Of a DNA stretch of 64,000 bases, positions 53,155 to 61,462 are shown piece by piece (position 1 is the stretch's first letter; every line of letters starts with the position of its first letter). This DNA comes from Aerobium sp039839275 (GTDB lineage Bacteria > Pseudomonadota > Alphaproteobacteria > Rhizobiales > Rhizobiaceae), in NCBI RefSeq assembly GCF_039839275.1, contig NZ_JBDOQP010000002.1, positions 620,001-684,000 of the forward strand. The letters are read 5' to 3'. The notes beneath the pieces are model-generated. The model was not told the origin of the DNA, made no database searches, and saw only the letters and a list, made by a program, of their open reading frames with translations. A program made the position numbers and the translations under genes.

Positions 53155-54273
53155 ATGCGTGTAACCCTCGAACGCTCAAATCTCCTCAAGTCGCTGAACC
53201 ACGTGCACCGCGTGGTGGAACGTCGCAACACGATTCCGATTCTGTCGAACGTGATGCTTTCGGCCTCCGGCGCCAGCCTCGAAATGAAGGCGACGGATCT
53301 GGACCTCGAGATCACCGAGGCGACGGCCGCCAATATCGAGCAGGCGGGCGCCACCACGGTTCCGGCGCACCTGCTCTACGACATCGTGCGCAAGCTGCCC
53401 GACGGGGCGGAGGTGATGCTGAAGATGGACGAGAGCGGCAATGCGATGTCGGTCATTTCCGGCCGCTCGTCCTTCCGCCTCCAGTGCCTGCCGCAAGCGG
53501 ATTTCCCCGAACTGACAGCGGGGTCGTTCAGCCACATCTTCCGGATGGATTCCGAGGCGTTGCGCGGGCTGATCGAGAAGACCCAGTTCGCCATCTCCAC
53601 CGAGGAAACACGCTACTACCTGAACGGCATCTACTTCCACACCCACGAGGAAGGCGGCAAGCTGAAGCTGCGCTCGGTGGCCACCGATGGCCATAGGCTG
53701 GCGCGCGCCGAGATGGAGGCGCCCGCAGGTTCGGAGGGCATGCCGGGCATCATCATTCCGCGCAAGACGGTGAGCGAACTGCAGAAGCTGGTCGACAACC
53801 CGGAAGTCGCGGTGACGACCGAGCTGTCGGACACCAAGATCCGCTTCACGATCGGCAGCGTCGTCCTGACATCGAAGCTGATCGATGGCACGTTCCCCGA
53901 CTACCAGCGCGTGATCCCCACCGGCAACGACAAGAAGCTGGTCATCGACCGGCAGAGCTTCGCCCAGGCGGTGGACCGCGTATCGACGATCTCGTCGGAG
54001 CGCGGCCGCGCGGTGAAGCTGGCGATCGCATCGGGCCAGGTGACGCTGACCGTCAACAACCCGGATTCGGGCAGCGCGACGGAAGAGATCGCGGCGGATT
54101 ACGATTCCGATCCGATCGAGATCGGCTTCAACGCAAAATATCTGCTCGATGTCGCAGCCCAGCTTTCGGGCAGCGAGGCGCGCTTCATGCTGGCGGATGC
54201 CGGTTCTCCGACGCTGATCCATGACGTGGCCGACGAGCACGCGCTCTACGTGCTGATGCCGATGCGTGTCTAG
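53155..54273 (+). CDS. dnaN: DNA polymerase III beta subunit (sliding clamp)
   Basis: Ring-shaped processivity clamp (372 aa). MRVTLERSNLLKSLNHVHRVVERRN, in part, is the standard N-terminus. The three clamp domains are apparent, with KLRSVATDGHRLARAEM in the second and the C-terminus YVLMPMRV. The ATG at 53155 is preferred to an upstream in-frame start that adds 46 unrelated residues. The stop is 25 nt before recF. dnaA-dnaN spacing is 183 nt, enough for a separate promoter. Confidence 0.97.
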   Translation: MRVTLERSNLLKSLNHVHRVVERRNTIPILSNVMLSASGASLEMKATDLDLEITEATAANIEQAGATTVPAHLLYDIVRKLPDGAEVMLKMDESGNAMSVISGRSSFRLQCLPQADFPELTAGSFSHIFRMDSEALRGLIEKTQFAISTEETRYYLNGIYFHTHEEGGKLKLRSVATDGHRLARAEMEAPAGSEGMPGIIIPRKTVSELQKLVDNPEVAVTTELSDTKIRFTIGSVVLTSKLIDGTFPDYQRVIPTGNDKKLVIDRQSFAQAVDRVSTISSERGRAVKLAIASGQVTLTVNNPDSGSATEEIAADYDSDPIEIGFNAKYLLDVAAQLSGSEARFMLADAGSPTLIHDVADEHALYVLMPMRV

Positions 54274-54298
54274 GCACGACGGGCGGCCGGATGACGCG

Positions 54299-55438
54299 AT
54301 GGCGCAGACGCACGTTTCACGGCTTCTGCTGACGGATTTCCGCAACTATGCAAGCCTGGCGCTGGACTTCGCGCCCGGCGCGGTCGTGCTAACAGGCGAC
54401 AACGGCGCCGGCAAGACAAACCTGCTGGAAGCCATCTCCTTCTTTTCGCCAGGCCGGGGGCTGCGCCGCGCGGCCCATGAGGACGTCGCGCGCGCAGGCG
54501 CGCAAGGCGGCTTCGCGGTTCATGGCCGCGTCGAAGGCGCGTTCGGGGAGGTGGAGATCGGCACGGGAACGCTGTTCGACCGCGCGATGGCGGGGGAAGG
54601 CTCCGGCCGCAAGGTTCGCATCAACGGCGCAACCGCACGCTCGGCCGACGACATGCTGGAATGGCTGCGCGTGATCTGGCTGGTGCCGGCGATGGATTCG
54701 CTGTTCACCGGCCCGACGGCCGAACGTCGCCGCTTCATCGACAGGCTGGTTCTGGCGATCGATCCCACGCATGGCAGGCGGGCGCTCGATTACGAGAAGG
54801 CGATGCGCGGGCGCAACCGGCTGCTGGCCGAGCAGGCTCGCGATGACGCGTGGTTCGAGGCCATCGAGGTGCAGATGGCCGAAACCGGCACGGCCATCGC
54901 CGCAGCGCGGGTCGAGATCGTCCGCCTGCTTTCCGCCATGGTCGAGCGGCTGCCCGACGACAGCCCGTTTCCAAAGGCCGATATCGCGCTTGCCGGCACG
55001 CTGGAGGAGGCGCTGGGCGCTCAGGCGGCGGTGGATGTGGAAGAAGGTTTCCGGCGGGCGCTGGCGGACAACCGATATCGCGACAGGGCGGCGGGCCGGA
55101 CGCTCGAGGGCCCGCACCGCTCGGACCTGCTGGTGCGACACCGGCCCAAGGACATGCAGGCGGCGTTGTGCTCAACGGGAGAGCAGAAGGCGCTCTTGAC
55201 CGGGCTTGTGCTTTCCCATGCGAGGCTGGTGACCGAACTGTCTGGAGCGGCCCCCATCCTGCTGCTCGACGAGATCGCGGCGCATCTGGATGCCGGTCGT
55301 CGCGCCGCACTGTTTTCCATCCTCGACGACTTGAACTGCCAGGCATTCATGACCGGTACGGACGCTTCCCTCTTTTCAAGCCTCGAGGGACGCGCGCAGT
55401 TCTTCAGCGTGTCAGGCGGAGCGGTTCACTCAGCCTGA
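54299..55438 (+). CDS. recF: DNA replication and repair protein RecF
   Basis: SMC/ABC-type ATPase loading RecA at gaps (379 aa). Walker A is TGDNGAGKTNLLEA, the signature region is LCSTGEQKALLTGLVLSHA, and Walker B is PILLLDEIAAHLD. The first in-frame start (GTG 54266) overlaps dnaN, and the ATG at 54299 fits the family N-terminus (HVSRLLLTDFRNYASLALDF). It is followed 28 nt later by a moeB-like gene rather than gyrB. Confidence 0.96.
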   Translation: MAQTHVSRLLLTDFRNYASLALDFAPGAVVLTGDNGAGKTNLLEAISFFSPGRGLRRAAHEDVARAGAQGGFAVHGRVEGAFGEVEIGTGTLFDRAMAGEGSGRKVRINGATARSADDMLEWLRVIWLVPAMDSLFTGPTAERRRFIDRLVLAIDPTHGRRALDYEKAMRGRNRLLAEQARDDAWFEAIEVQMAETGTAIAAARVEIVRLLSAMVERLPDDSPFPKADIALAGTLEEALGAQAAVDVEEGFRRALADNRYRDRAAGRTLEGPHRSDLLVRHRPKDMQAALCSTGEQKALLTGLVLSHARLVTELSGAAPILLLDEIAAHLDAGRRAALFSILDDLNCQAFMTGTDASLFSSLEGRAQFFSVSGGAVHSA

Positions 55439-55466
55439 CACGCTGACAAGCGTCGCGCGTGAGCTT

Positions 55467-56240
55467 ATGCTCGTCGGCATGGACCAGACGCAGCCCCTCT
55501 CCCCGGAAGAACTCGAGCGCTACGCGCGCCATATCGTGCTCGCCGAAGTCGGCGGGCCGGGCCAACAGAAACTCAAGCGCGCACGTGTGCTGGTGATCGG
55601 GGCCGGCGGCCTCGGCGCACCTGTGCTGCATTATCTGGCGGCGGCGGGCGTCGGCACGCTGGGGATCGTCGACGACGACATCGTCTCGCTCTCCAACCTG
55701 CAGCGCCAGGTGATCCACGATACCGACAGCGTTGACCGCCCGAAGGTGGACAGCGCCCGGGGTACGCTGGCGCGCATCAATCCGCATGTGAGCGTCGAGG
55801 GCCACAAGATGCGGCTGACGCTCGACAATGTGGCCACGCTCGTCGCCGCCTACGATCTCGTGATCGACGGTTCCGACAATTTCGACACCCGCTATGCCGT
55901 GGCCGACGCATGCGCGCAGGGCGGCAAGCCATTGGTGACCGGAGCCGTCGGCCGCTTCGACGGCTCGGTCACTGTGCTGAAACCGTTCGAGACGGATGCA
56001 GAGGGACGCCGCAATCCCTCCTATCGCGACCTTTTCCCGGAGCCGCCGCCGCGCGACTTGGTGCCGTCCTGCGCGGAGGCGGGCGTGCTGGGTGCGCTGG
56101 TCGGCGTGATCGGCACGCTGCAGGCGATGGAAGCGATCAAGCTGATCACCGGCATCGGCGAGCCGCTGGTGGGACGGCTGCTGATGTATGACGGGCTCGG
56201 CGCGAATTTCGAAACGGTGCGTTACAAGGCACAAGGTTAG
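55467..56240 (+). CDS. moeB: ThiF/MoeB-family adenylyltransferase
   Basis: E1-like enzyme (257 aa) that adenylates the C-terminal glycine of a sulphur-carrier protein such as MoaD or ThiS. LSPEELERYARHIVLAEVGG opens the fold; VLVIGAGGLGAPVLHYLAAAG is the ATP-binding loop; NLQRQVIHDTDSVDRPK is the Mg-ATP/Arg finger segment; SCAEAGVLGALVGVIG follows. The zinc CxxC pairs of MoeB are not evident. No rhodanese domain is present. Molybdopterin or thiamine assignment is by family only. ATG 55479 is an alternative start. It begins a packed run with a GNAT and aconitase X. Confidence 0.82.
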   Translation: MLVGMDQTQPLSPEELERYARHIVLAEVGGPGQQKLKRARVLVIGAGGLGAPVLHYLAAAGVGTLGIVDDDIVSLSNLQRQVIHDTDSVDRPKVDSARGTLARINPHVSVEGHKMRLTLDNVATLVAAYDLVIDGSDNFDTRYAVADACAQGGKPLVTGAVGRFDGSVTVLKPFETDAEGRRNPSYRDLFPEPPPRDLVPSCAEAGVLGALVGVIGTLQAMEAIKLITGIGEPLVGRLLMYDGLGANFETVRYKAQG

Positions 56241-56243
56241 TCT

Positions 56244-56732
56244 TTGCTTACCAAGACACAGATAGCGCTGCAGCGCGTCGATGCGGACTTCGACCGCATG
56301 GCTGAATTGCTCGCACTCGTTTTGCGCGCGTTCGCCTATATGGATGGCGTGATCGATCCTCCGTCATCGGCCAAGCGGCTGACGGTCGAGAGCCTGCGGA
56401 ACAAGTGCGCAGGCGAGATCGCGACGGTCGCGCTGGATGCAGGGGCCATCGTCGGTTGTGTCTTTCTTTCCGAGAGCAGCGACCATTTCTACCTCGGCAA
56501 ACTGGCCGTCGATCCAGCACGCCAGGGCGCCGGCATCGGCAAAATGCTGATGGCTGAGGCCGAGCGGATCGCGCTGGCAGCCGGCAAGCCGGTCATCGAG
56601 CTGCAGACACGTGTCGAACTGACCGGCAACCAGTCGGCGTTCGCCAGGATGGGCTTCGTGGAGACAGCGCGCACGGCGCATGACGGCTATGATCGCCCGA
56701 CCTCGATCACCTTGCGCAAGGCGCTTTCATGA
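56244..56732 (+). CDS. GNAT-family N-acetyltransferase
   Basis: A 162-aa acetyltransferase: YLGKLAVDPARQGAGIGKMLM is the acetyl-CoA loop, and ELTGNQSAFARMGFVETART is the C-terminal GNAT motif. The substrate is unknown. The start is a TTG at 56244 with AAGG 7 nt upstream, 3 nt after the moeB stop; the first ATG is 18 codons further. Its stop overlaps the next gene as ATGA, so it is translationally coupled to aconitase X. Confidence 0.8.
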   Translation: MLTKTQIALQRVDADFDRMAELLALVLRAFAYMDGVIDPPSSAKRLTVESLRNKCAGEIATVALDAGAIVGCVFLSESSDHFYLGKLAVDPARQGAGIGKMLMAEAERIALAAGKPVIELQTRVELTGNQSAFARMGFVETARTAHDGYDRPTSITLRKALS

Positions 56733-57979
56733 GCCTGGCACTGACAGCGGAGGAACGCGCGACAGCCGCTGGCAACGACGGCGCAGCAATGGCAATGCGT
56801 ATCGTCGCCGACGCCGCCCGCCTGATGGGCGCCGACCGGCTCATACCGATACAGTCGGCGCATATCGACGGCGCGCTCTATCATGGCGATTCCGGCACCC
56901 ATTTCGCCGAGAAGCTCGTCGCGGGCGGCGCGAGGGTCGTGGTGCGTTCGACACTGAACGTCGGGGCATTGGACCTGATGGGATGTTCACGCGTGAGGCT
57001 CGAGGAGCCAGCGCGCGGAATGGCGCGCCGGATGATGGAGGCCTACCGGACGCTTGGTTGCGAGGCGACGTGGACCTGCGCGCCGTATCAGGCGGGACAT
57101 CGCCCGGAAAAGGGCAGCGACGTCGCCTGGGGCGAATCCAACGCCGTGGTGTTCTGCAATTCGGTGCTGGGCGCGCGCACCAACCGCTATGGCGATTTCC
57201 TCGACATCGCCTGCGCCATCGCCGGGCGGGCGCCGGATTACGGATTGCACCAGCCAGAAAATCGCCTCGCGCGGGTGGTGTTCGATGTCTCCGCCCTTCC
57301 CTCCTGGCTTCTTGGCGCGGAAATCGCCTGGCCGGTTCTGGGCAGCCTGTATGGACGCCAAGTCGGCGAGGCGGTCGGCGTCGTATCGGGGATCGATGTG
57401 CAGCCGGGAGAAGACTCGCTCAAGGCTTTCGGCGCGGCTGCCGCCTCGACGGGCGCGGTTGGACTGTTCCATATCGCCGGCGTGACTCCGGAAGCGCCGG
57501 ACCTCGGCTCGGCACTTGGCGGCGCGGAACCGGACGAGGTCATCGCCGTGACGCCAGCGATGTTCGCCGATGCAAAGGCGCGGCTTTCCACAGCCGAGAG
57601 GCCGGCGCGCATCGACGCCGTCGCCATCGGCAGCCCGCATCTGTCCGCCGACGAACTGGCCAGGCTCGAAGCGCTCATTGCGGGCCGCAAGCTCGCTGTA
57701 CCGCTTTATGCCTGCACAGGCCGTCACGTGCTGGCCGGACTCAACGCGCTGCGCCGCACGGCACTGGAGAATGCCGGCGTCGTTCTGGTCGCCGACACAT
57801 GCGTGGTCGTCACGCCCATCCTTCCCGACCTCGATGGTGGTGTGCTGATGACAAATTCCGGCAAGTTCGCGCAATATGCTCCCGGCAATACCGGCTATGC
57901 CGTGCTTTACGGCTCGCTGGAGGAATGCGTGAACAGCGCGGCATTGGGTAAGCCTATGCTTACGGAAATTCCACGATGA
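56729..57979 (+). CDS. Aconitase X catalytic (large) subunit
   Basis: A 416-aa AcnX/DUF521 protein. Recognisable segments are IQSAHIDGALYHGDSGTHFAEK, in part, GESNAVVFCNSVLGARTNRYG, and MTNSGKFAQYAPG near the C-terminus. Bacterial AcnX enzymes characterised so far dehydrate cis-3-hydroxy-L-proline, while archaeal homologues act on mevalonate 5-phosphate. The bacterial activity is the better guess. No proline racemase, imine reductase or transporter is nearby to confirm it. It overlaps the GNAT and the small subunit by 4 nt each. Confidence 0.85.
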   Translation: MSLALTAEERATAAGNDGAAMAMRIVADAARLMGADRLIPIQSAHIDGALYHGDSGTHFAEKLVAGGARVVVRSTLNVGALDLMGCSRVRLEEPARGMARRMMEAYRTLGCEATWTCAPYQAGHRPEKGSDVAWGESNAVVFCNSVLGARTNRYGDFLDIACAIAGRAPDYGLHQPENRLARVVFDVSALPSWLLGAEIAWPVLGSLYGRQVGEAVGVVSGIDVQPGEDSLKAFGAAAASTGAVGLFHIAGVTPEAPDLGSALGGAEPDEVIAVTPAMFADAKARLSTAERPARIDAVAIGSPHLSADELARLEALIAGRKLAVPLYACTGRHVLAGLNALRRTALENAGVVLVADTCVVVTPILPDLDGGVLMTNSGKFAQYAPGNTGYAVLYGSLEECVNSAALGKPMLTEIPR

Positions 57980-58383
57980 AGGCGGATGTGCTCGTCGAAG
58001 GTGAAGCAGGAACCGGCGAGGCGCTCGTGCTGACCGCGCCGATCAGCTTCTGGGGTGGCGTGGAACCGGCCACCGGACGCATCGCCGACGTTCGGCATCC
58101 CGAGCACGGCCAGTGCATCGCCGGCCACGTGCTCTTCCTGCCCGGCACCATCGGCTCGTCGTCAGCCTCGGCGGTGCTGCTGGAGCTGGTCCATGCCGGC
58201 AAGGCGCCGGCGGCCCTCGTGCTGCACGAACCCGATGCCATCCTTCTCCTCGGCCTCGTCGTCGCCAGGGAGATGGGCTGGGCAACACCGGTGGCGATGC
58301 GGCTCGATCGTGAAACCTTCGGTTCCTATGCGGGAAGCCGCGTGCACGTGGGCACGGATGGGACCGTGGTGATCGTCAACTGA
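57976..58383 (+). CDS. Aconitase X swivel (small) subunit
   Basis: A 135-aa DUF126-type swivelling domain encoded separately from its catalytic partner. ISFWGGVEPATGRIADVRHP and GHVLFLPGTIGSSSASAVLLE are the conserved segments; the serine-rich loop after GTIGSS completes the active site of the large subunit. The ATGA overlap with the large-subunit gene implies stoichiometric translation. The split arrangement resembles archaeal and some proteobacterial forms rather than the fused type. Confidence 0.87.
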   Translation: MKADVLVEGEAGTGEALVLTAPISFWGGVEPATGRIADVRHPEHGQCIAGHVLFLPGTIGSSSASAVLLELVHAGKAPAALVLHEPDAILLLGLVVAREMGWATPVAMRLDRETFGSYAGSRVHVGTDGTVVIVN

Positions 58384-58445
58384 GTGGGCGATGAGCAGGT
58401 CCTGTGATCGCTCATCGGCGCCGTTGAATTCGTCGTCAAGGTTCA

Positions 58446-58585
58446 GGCATGGATCCCCGACACTCCTCCGCTTCGCTCCGGATGCCGAGGATGACGAGGG
58501 TTATATGGAAATCACCAGTGCTGGCGATTGACATAAATCCACAATCCCAATCGTCATCCCCGAGCTTGACCCGGGGATCCATGCC
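58446..58585. repeat. 140-bp element bounded by a 14-bp inverted repeat
   Basis: GGCATGGATCCCCG (58446-58459) and CGGGGATCCATGCC (58572-58585) are perfect inverted repeats. Inside them, GAGGATGACGAG and CGTCATCCCCGAG form a second imperfect pair. The sequence ..GTCATCCCCGAGCTTGACCC.. is of a type repeated widely in rhizobial genomes. It carries no ORF. It lies between the convergent aconitase X and hydroxyacid dehydrogenase genes. Confidence 0.7.
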
Positions 58586-58631
58586 GGAACGCCAGTTAAA
58601 AGCGATCGGTGGAGGAACCGCCTCCGCCGGC

Positions 58632-59633
58632 TCACACCCGCGAGGGGAGGACCCGATCTGGCGGCCGGTGGCCATCGAAGAATGTGCGGATGTTGATGAT
58701 GACCTTCTCGCCCATGTCGACGCGGCCTTCGATGGTGGCCGAACCCATATGCGGCAGGATCAGCACCTTGCCCTTGGCCGCCAGCTTGAGAAGCTTGGGG
58801 CTGACGGCCGGTTCGTGCTCGAACACATCCAGGCCGGCGCCCGCGAGCTTGCCGGTCTCGAGCATCTTCACCAGGGCGTCCTCGTCGATGATGTCGCCGC
58901 GCGCGGTGTTCACCAGATAGGCGGAGGGCTGCAGCAGTGCCAGCCTCCGCGCCGACAGCAAGTGGAAGGTAGCCGGCGTCGACGGACAGTTGACGGAAAT
59001 GATGTCCATGCGGGCGAGCATCTGGTCGAGGCTCTCCCAATAGGTCGCTTCCAGCGCGTCCTCGGTGGCCGGCGCGACGCGCTGGCGATTGTGGTAGTGG
59101 ATGGAGAGCCCGAATGCCTTGGCGCGACGGGCAACCGCCGTGCCGATGCGCCCCATTCCGACGATACCCAGCCGCTTTCCCCAGATGCGGTGGCCCAGCA
59201 TCCAGGTCGGCGACCAGCCACCCCACTTGCCGTCTCCCTTGAGAACGGCGGCGCCTTCCGTCAGGCGGCGCGGCACGGCCAGCATCAGCGCCATGGTCAT
59301 GTCGGCGGTGTCCTCGGTGAGCACGTTCGGCGTGTTGGTCACGACGATGCCCTTCGCCGCCGCCGCCGCGACGTCGATGTTGTCCACCCCATTGCCGAAA
59401 TTGGCGATGAGCTTGAGGTTGGGGCCGGCCTGGGCGATCAGCGCGGCGTCGATCTTGTCGGTGACGGTCGGAACCAGCACGTCGGCTTCGCGCACTGCGG
59501 CGACCAGTGCAGGCTGCGTCATGGCGACGTCTTCGACGTTGAGGCGGGCGTCGAACAGCTCCCTCATTCGAGTCTCGATCGCGTCCGGCAGCTTGCGCGT
59601 AATCACGACGAGAGGCTTTTTCCTGCCAGCCAT
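58632..59633 (-). CDS. D-2-hydroxyacid dehydrogenase (glyoxylate/hydroxypyruvate reductase-like)
   Basis: A 333-aa NAD(P)-dependent enzyme. Nucleotide binding: LGIVGMGRIGTAVARRAKAFG, in part, followed by HYHNRQR, whose N-R pair suggests NADPH. Catalytic residues are Arg in VNTARGDIID, the Glu in the following DVFEHEP region, and His in LPHMGSATIEGR. GNGVDNIDVAAAAAKGIVV is the substrate-loop segment. Glyoxylate or hydroxypyruvate is the likely substrate, which fits with malate synthase G elsewhere in the window. The ATG at 59633 has GAGGAAG upstream; the longer frame is not supported. Confidence 0.87.
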   Translation of the reverse strand: MAGRKKPLVVITRKLPDAIETRMRELFDARLNVEDVAMTQPALVAAVREADVLVPTVTDKIDAALIAQAGPNLKLIANFGNGVDNIDVAAAAAKGIVVTNTPNVLTEDTADMTMALMLAVPRRLTEGAAVLKGDGKWGGWSPTWMLGHRIWGKRLGIVGMGRIGTAVARRAKAFGLSIHYHNRQRVAPATEDALEATYWESLDQMLARMDIISVNCPSTPATFHLLSARRLALLQPSAYLVNTARGDIIDEDALVKMLETGKLAGAGLDVFEHEPAVSPKLLKLAAKGKVLILPHMGSATIEGRVDMGEKVIINIRTFFDGHRPPDRVLPSRV

Positions 59634-59812
59634 TGCTTCCTCGAATCCGGGCCTTGTTGAGACCTCTTTAACCAAGATTGGCGACACTTGGAATTGGCGT
59701 CGGCAGGGTCGTGGCTTCGATCCTGTGTATCAATCCACCCTGTCGATGACAAAGGAAAAGGGTTCGGCGTGCCCCATGCGGCCGCCACGTCCAGAGAGTG
59801 TGAGTCAAAGAC

Positions 59813-60370
59813 ATGTCACTTCGCGCAATGTTTCGCGTGATCATTTCCGGCGCACTGGCCGTCCTCGGCGTCGCGGCGGCCGGCATATCCACACCTTCAT
59901 CCATCGCATGGGCCCAAAGCGCGGCAGTCGGCCCGAGCGGGCTCCCGCTGCCACGCTATGTCAGCCTCAAGTCCGGCCGCGTCAATCTGCGCATCGGTCC
60001 GGGCCTGAACTATCCCGTCGACTGGCTGTATCTGAAGTCGGGCGTGCCGATGGAGATCATCCAGGAATATGACAACTGGCGCCGCGTTCGCGACGCGGAG
60101 GGAGCGGAGGGCTGGATCAACCAGTCGCTGCTTTCCGGCCGCAGGACTGCGATCGCCGCACCGTGGCAACGCGGCAAGGAGGCGGAGCTTCTGCTGCGCG
60201 CAGAGCCCGACACCACCTCGCGCATCGTCGCCAAGCTGGAGCCCGGCGTGATCGGGACGATCAAGACCTGCAACGGGCAATGGTGCGAGATGACCTTCTC
60301 GGGCCACAGCGGCTGGCTGAGCCAGACGCAGATATGGGGCGCCTATCCCGGAGAGGTCTACCAGGACTGA
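59813..60370 (+). CDS. Exported SH3b-domain protein
   Basis: A 185-aa periplasmic protein: signal peptide about 1-34 (ending SIAWAQ) and two bacterial SH3 domains (about 50-105 and 118-175; VNLRIGPGLNYPVDWLYLKSG and LLLRAEPDTTSRIVAKLEPG, in part). EGWINQSLLSG and SGWLSQTQIWG close each repeat. SH3b domains often bind peptidoglycan or peptides; no catalytic domain is attached. It is divergent from the hydroxyacid dehydrogenase and convergent with add. Confidence 0.83.
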   Translation: MSLRAMFRVIISGALAVLGVAAAGISTPSSIAWAQSAAVGPSGLPLPRYVSLKSGRVNLRIGPGLNYPVDWLYLKSGVPMEIIQEYDNWRRVRDAEGAEGWINQSLLSGRRTAIAAPWQRGKEAELLLRAEPDTTSRIVAKLEPGVIGTIKTCNGQWCEMTFSGHSGWLSQTQIWGAYPGEVYQD

Positions 60371-60372
60371 GT

Positions 60373-61350
60373 TCAGGCTTTCGGTGCAGCATCGAGCCGG
60401 GCAAGCAGCGCCGCGCGGGTCTTGCGGTCCACGAAAGCCGCCTCGATCGCCGTGCGCGTGATTGCCGCGAGGTCCTTGCGCGTCAGGCCGAAATGCTCGG
60501 CGGCGACATCATATTCGCGCTTGAGCGTCGTCCAGAAATAGGGCGGGTCATCGGAGTTGAGCGTCACCTTGCAACCAGCCTTCCGAAGGGCGAGGAACGG
60601 GTGCGCGGCGAAATCCGGGAACACCTTTAACTCGATGTTGGAGACGGGGCACACTTCCAGCACCACCCCCTGGTCGGCGATGCGCCTGACGAGATCAGGA
60701 TCCTCGATCGCCCTCACGCCGTGGCCGATCCGTGACGGCCTGACATGGTCCAGCGCGTCGCGCACGCTGTCGGCACCCCCGAATTCGCCGGCATGGACGG
60801 TAATGCCGAGGCCCGCCTCTCGCGCGATCTCGAAGGCACGGACATAGTCTTCCATGGAGCCGATCCGCTCGTCGCCGGCAACACCGAAGCCGGTGACGAG
60901 CGGATGGCCGCACGTGGCGGCAAAGCGCGCAGCCTTCTCTATCGATTCCACGCCGACGTGACGTACGCCCGTGACGATCATGCGGCCTTCAATGCCGGTC
61001 TTGGCCTTCGCGCGCGCCATGCCCTCGCCCAGCGCCTCGGTATAGGCCTTCGGAGACAGGCCAGCCTTCACCGCGTGATCCGGGGAGGTGAACACCTCGG
61101 AATAGATGGCACCATCGCGCGCAAGGCTCGTCAGATAATGGTCGGCAAGCCGCGCATAGTCATCTTCCGAGCGAAACAGGTCGGCGGCGAAATCATAGGC
61201 CTGAAGGAATGAGGTGAAGTCATCCCAGACAAAGGAGCCATCGCGAATGAACGGTTCGACGGACCGATTATACTTGCGGGCCTGCTCGACGACCAGTTCC
61301 GGCGCGGCCGCTCCTTCTATGTGACAATGCAATTCCGCCTTCAGCACCAT
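60373..61350 (-). CDS. add: Adenosine deaminase
   Basis: Deaminates adenosine to inosine (325 aa). Zinc ligands and catalytic residues are in KAELHCHIEGAA (HxH), ITVHAGEFGGADS (His-x-Gly-Glu), RIGHGVRA and LNSDDPPYF (Asp-Asp). The ATG at 61350 has GGGAGACGGGG upstream; the in-frame start 147 nt earlier is unlikely. It is transcribed opposite to deoB and 12 kb from it, although the two usually form one salvage cluster in rhizobia. Confidence 0.95.
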   Translation of the reverse strand: MVLKAELHCHIEGAAAPELVVEQARKYNRSVEPFIRDGSFVWDDFTSFLQAYDFAADLFRSEDDYARLADHYLTSLARDGAIYSEVFTSPDHAVKAGLSPKAYTEALGEGMARAKAKTGIEGRMIVTGVRHVGVESIEKAARFAATCGHPLVTGFGVAGDERIGSMEDYVRAFEIAREAGLGITVHAGEFGGADSVRDALDHVRPSRIGHGVRAIEDPDLVRRIADQGVVLEVCPVSNIELKVFPDFAAHPFLALRKAGCKVTLNSDDPPYFWTTLKREYDVAAEHFGLTRKDLAAITRTAIEAAFVDRKTRAALLARLDAAPKA

Positions 61351-61462
61351 TCCCCGTCTCCCGTTCGCCGCCGCCGGGCGCGGCCTATCATCGCGGCGGG
61401 GACAATAGCGCCCACGGTCGGGATCGGCTATGGTCCGGCCCGAAAATGAATGGATGAACAGC

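Noticed and set aside
59657..59671. TTGA-N7-TTAA, a 7-of-8 CtrA-like match between the hydroxyacid dehydrogenase and the SH3b gene
   Set aside because: Used as a control: it shows that single 7-of-8 matches do occur outside the pilus locus, so no regulatory claim is made for it.
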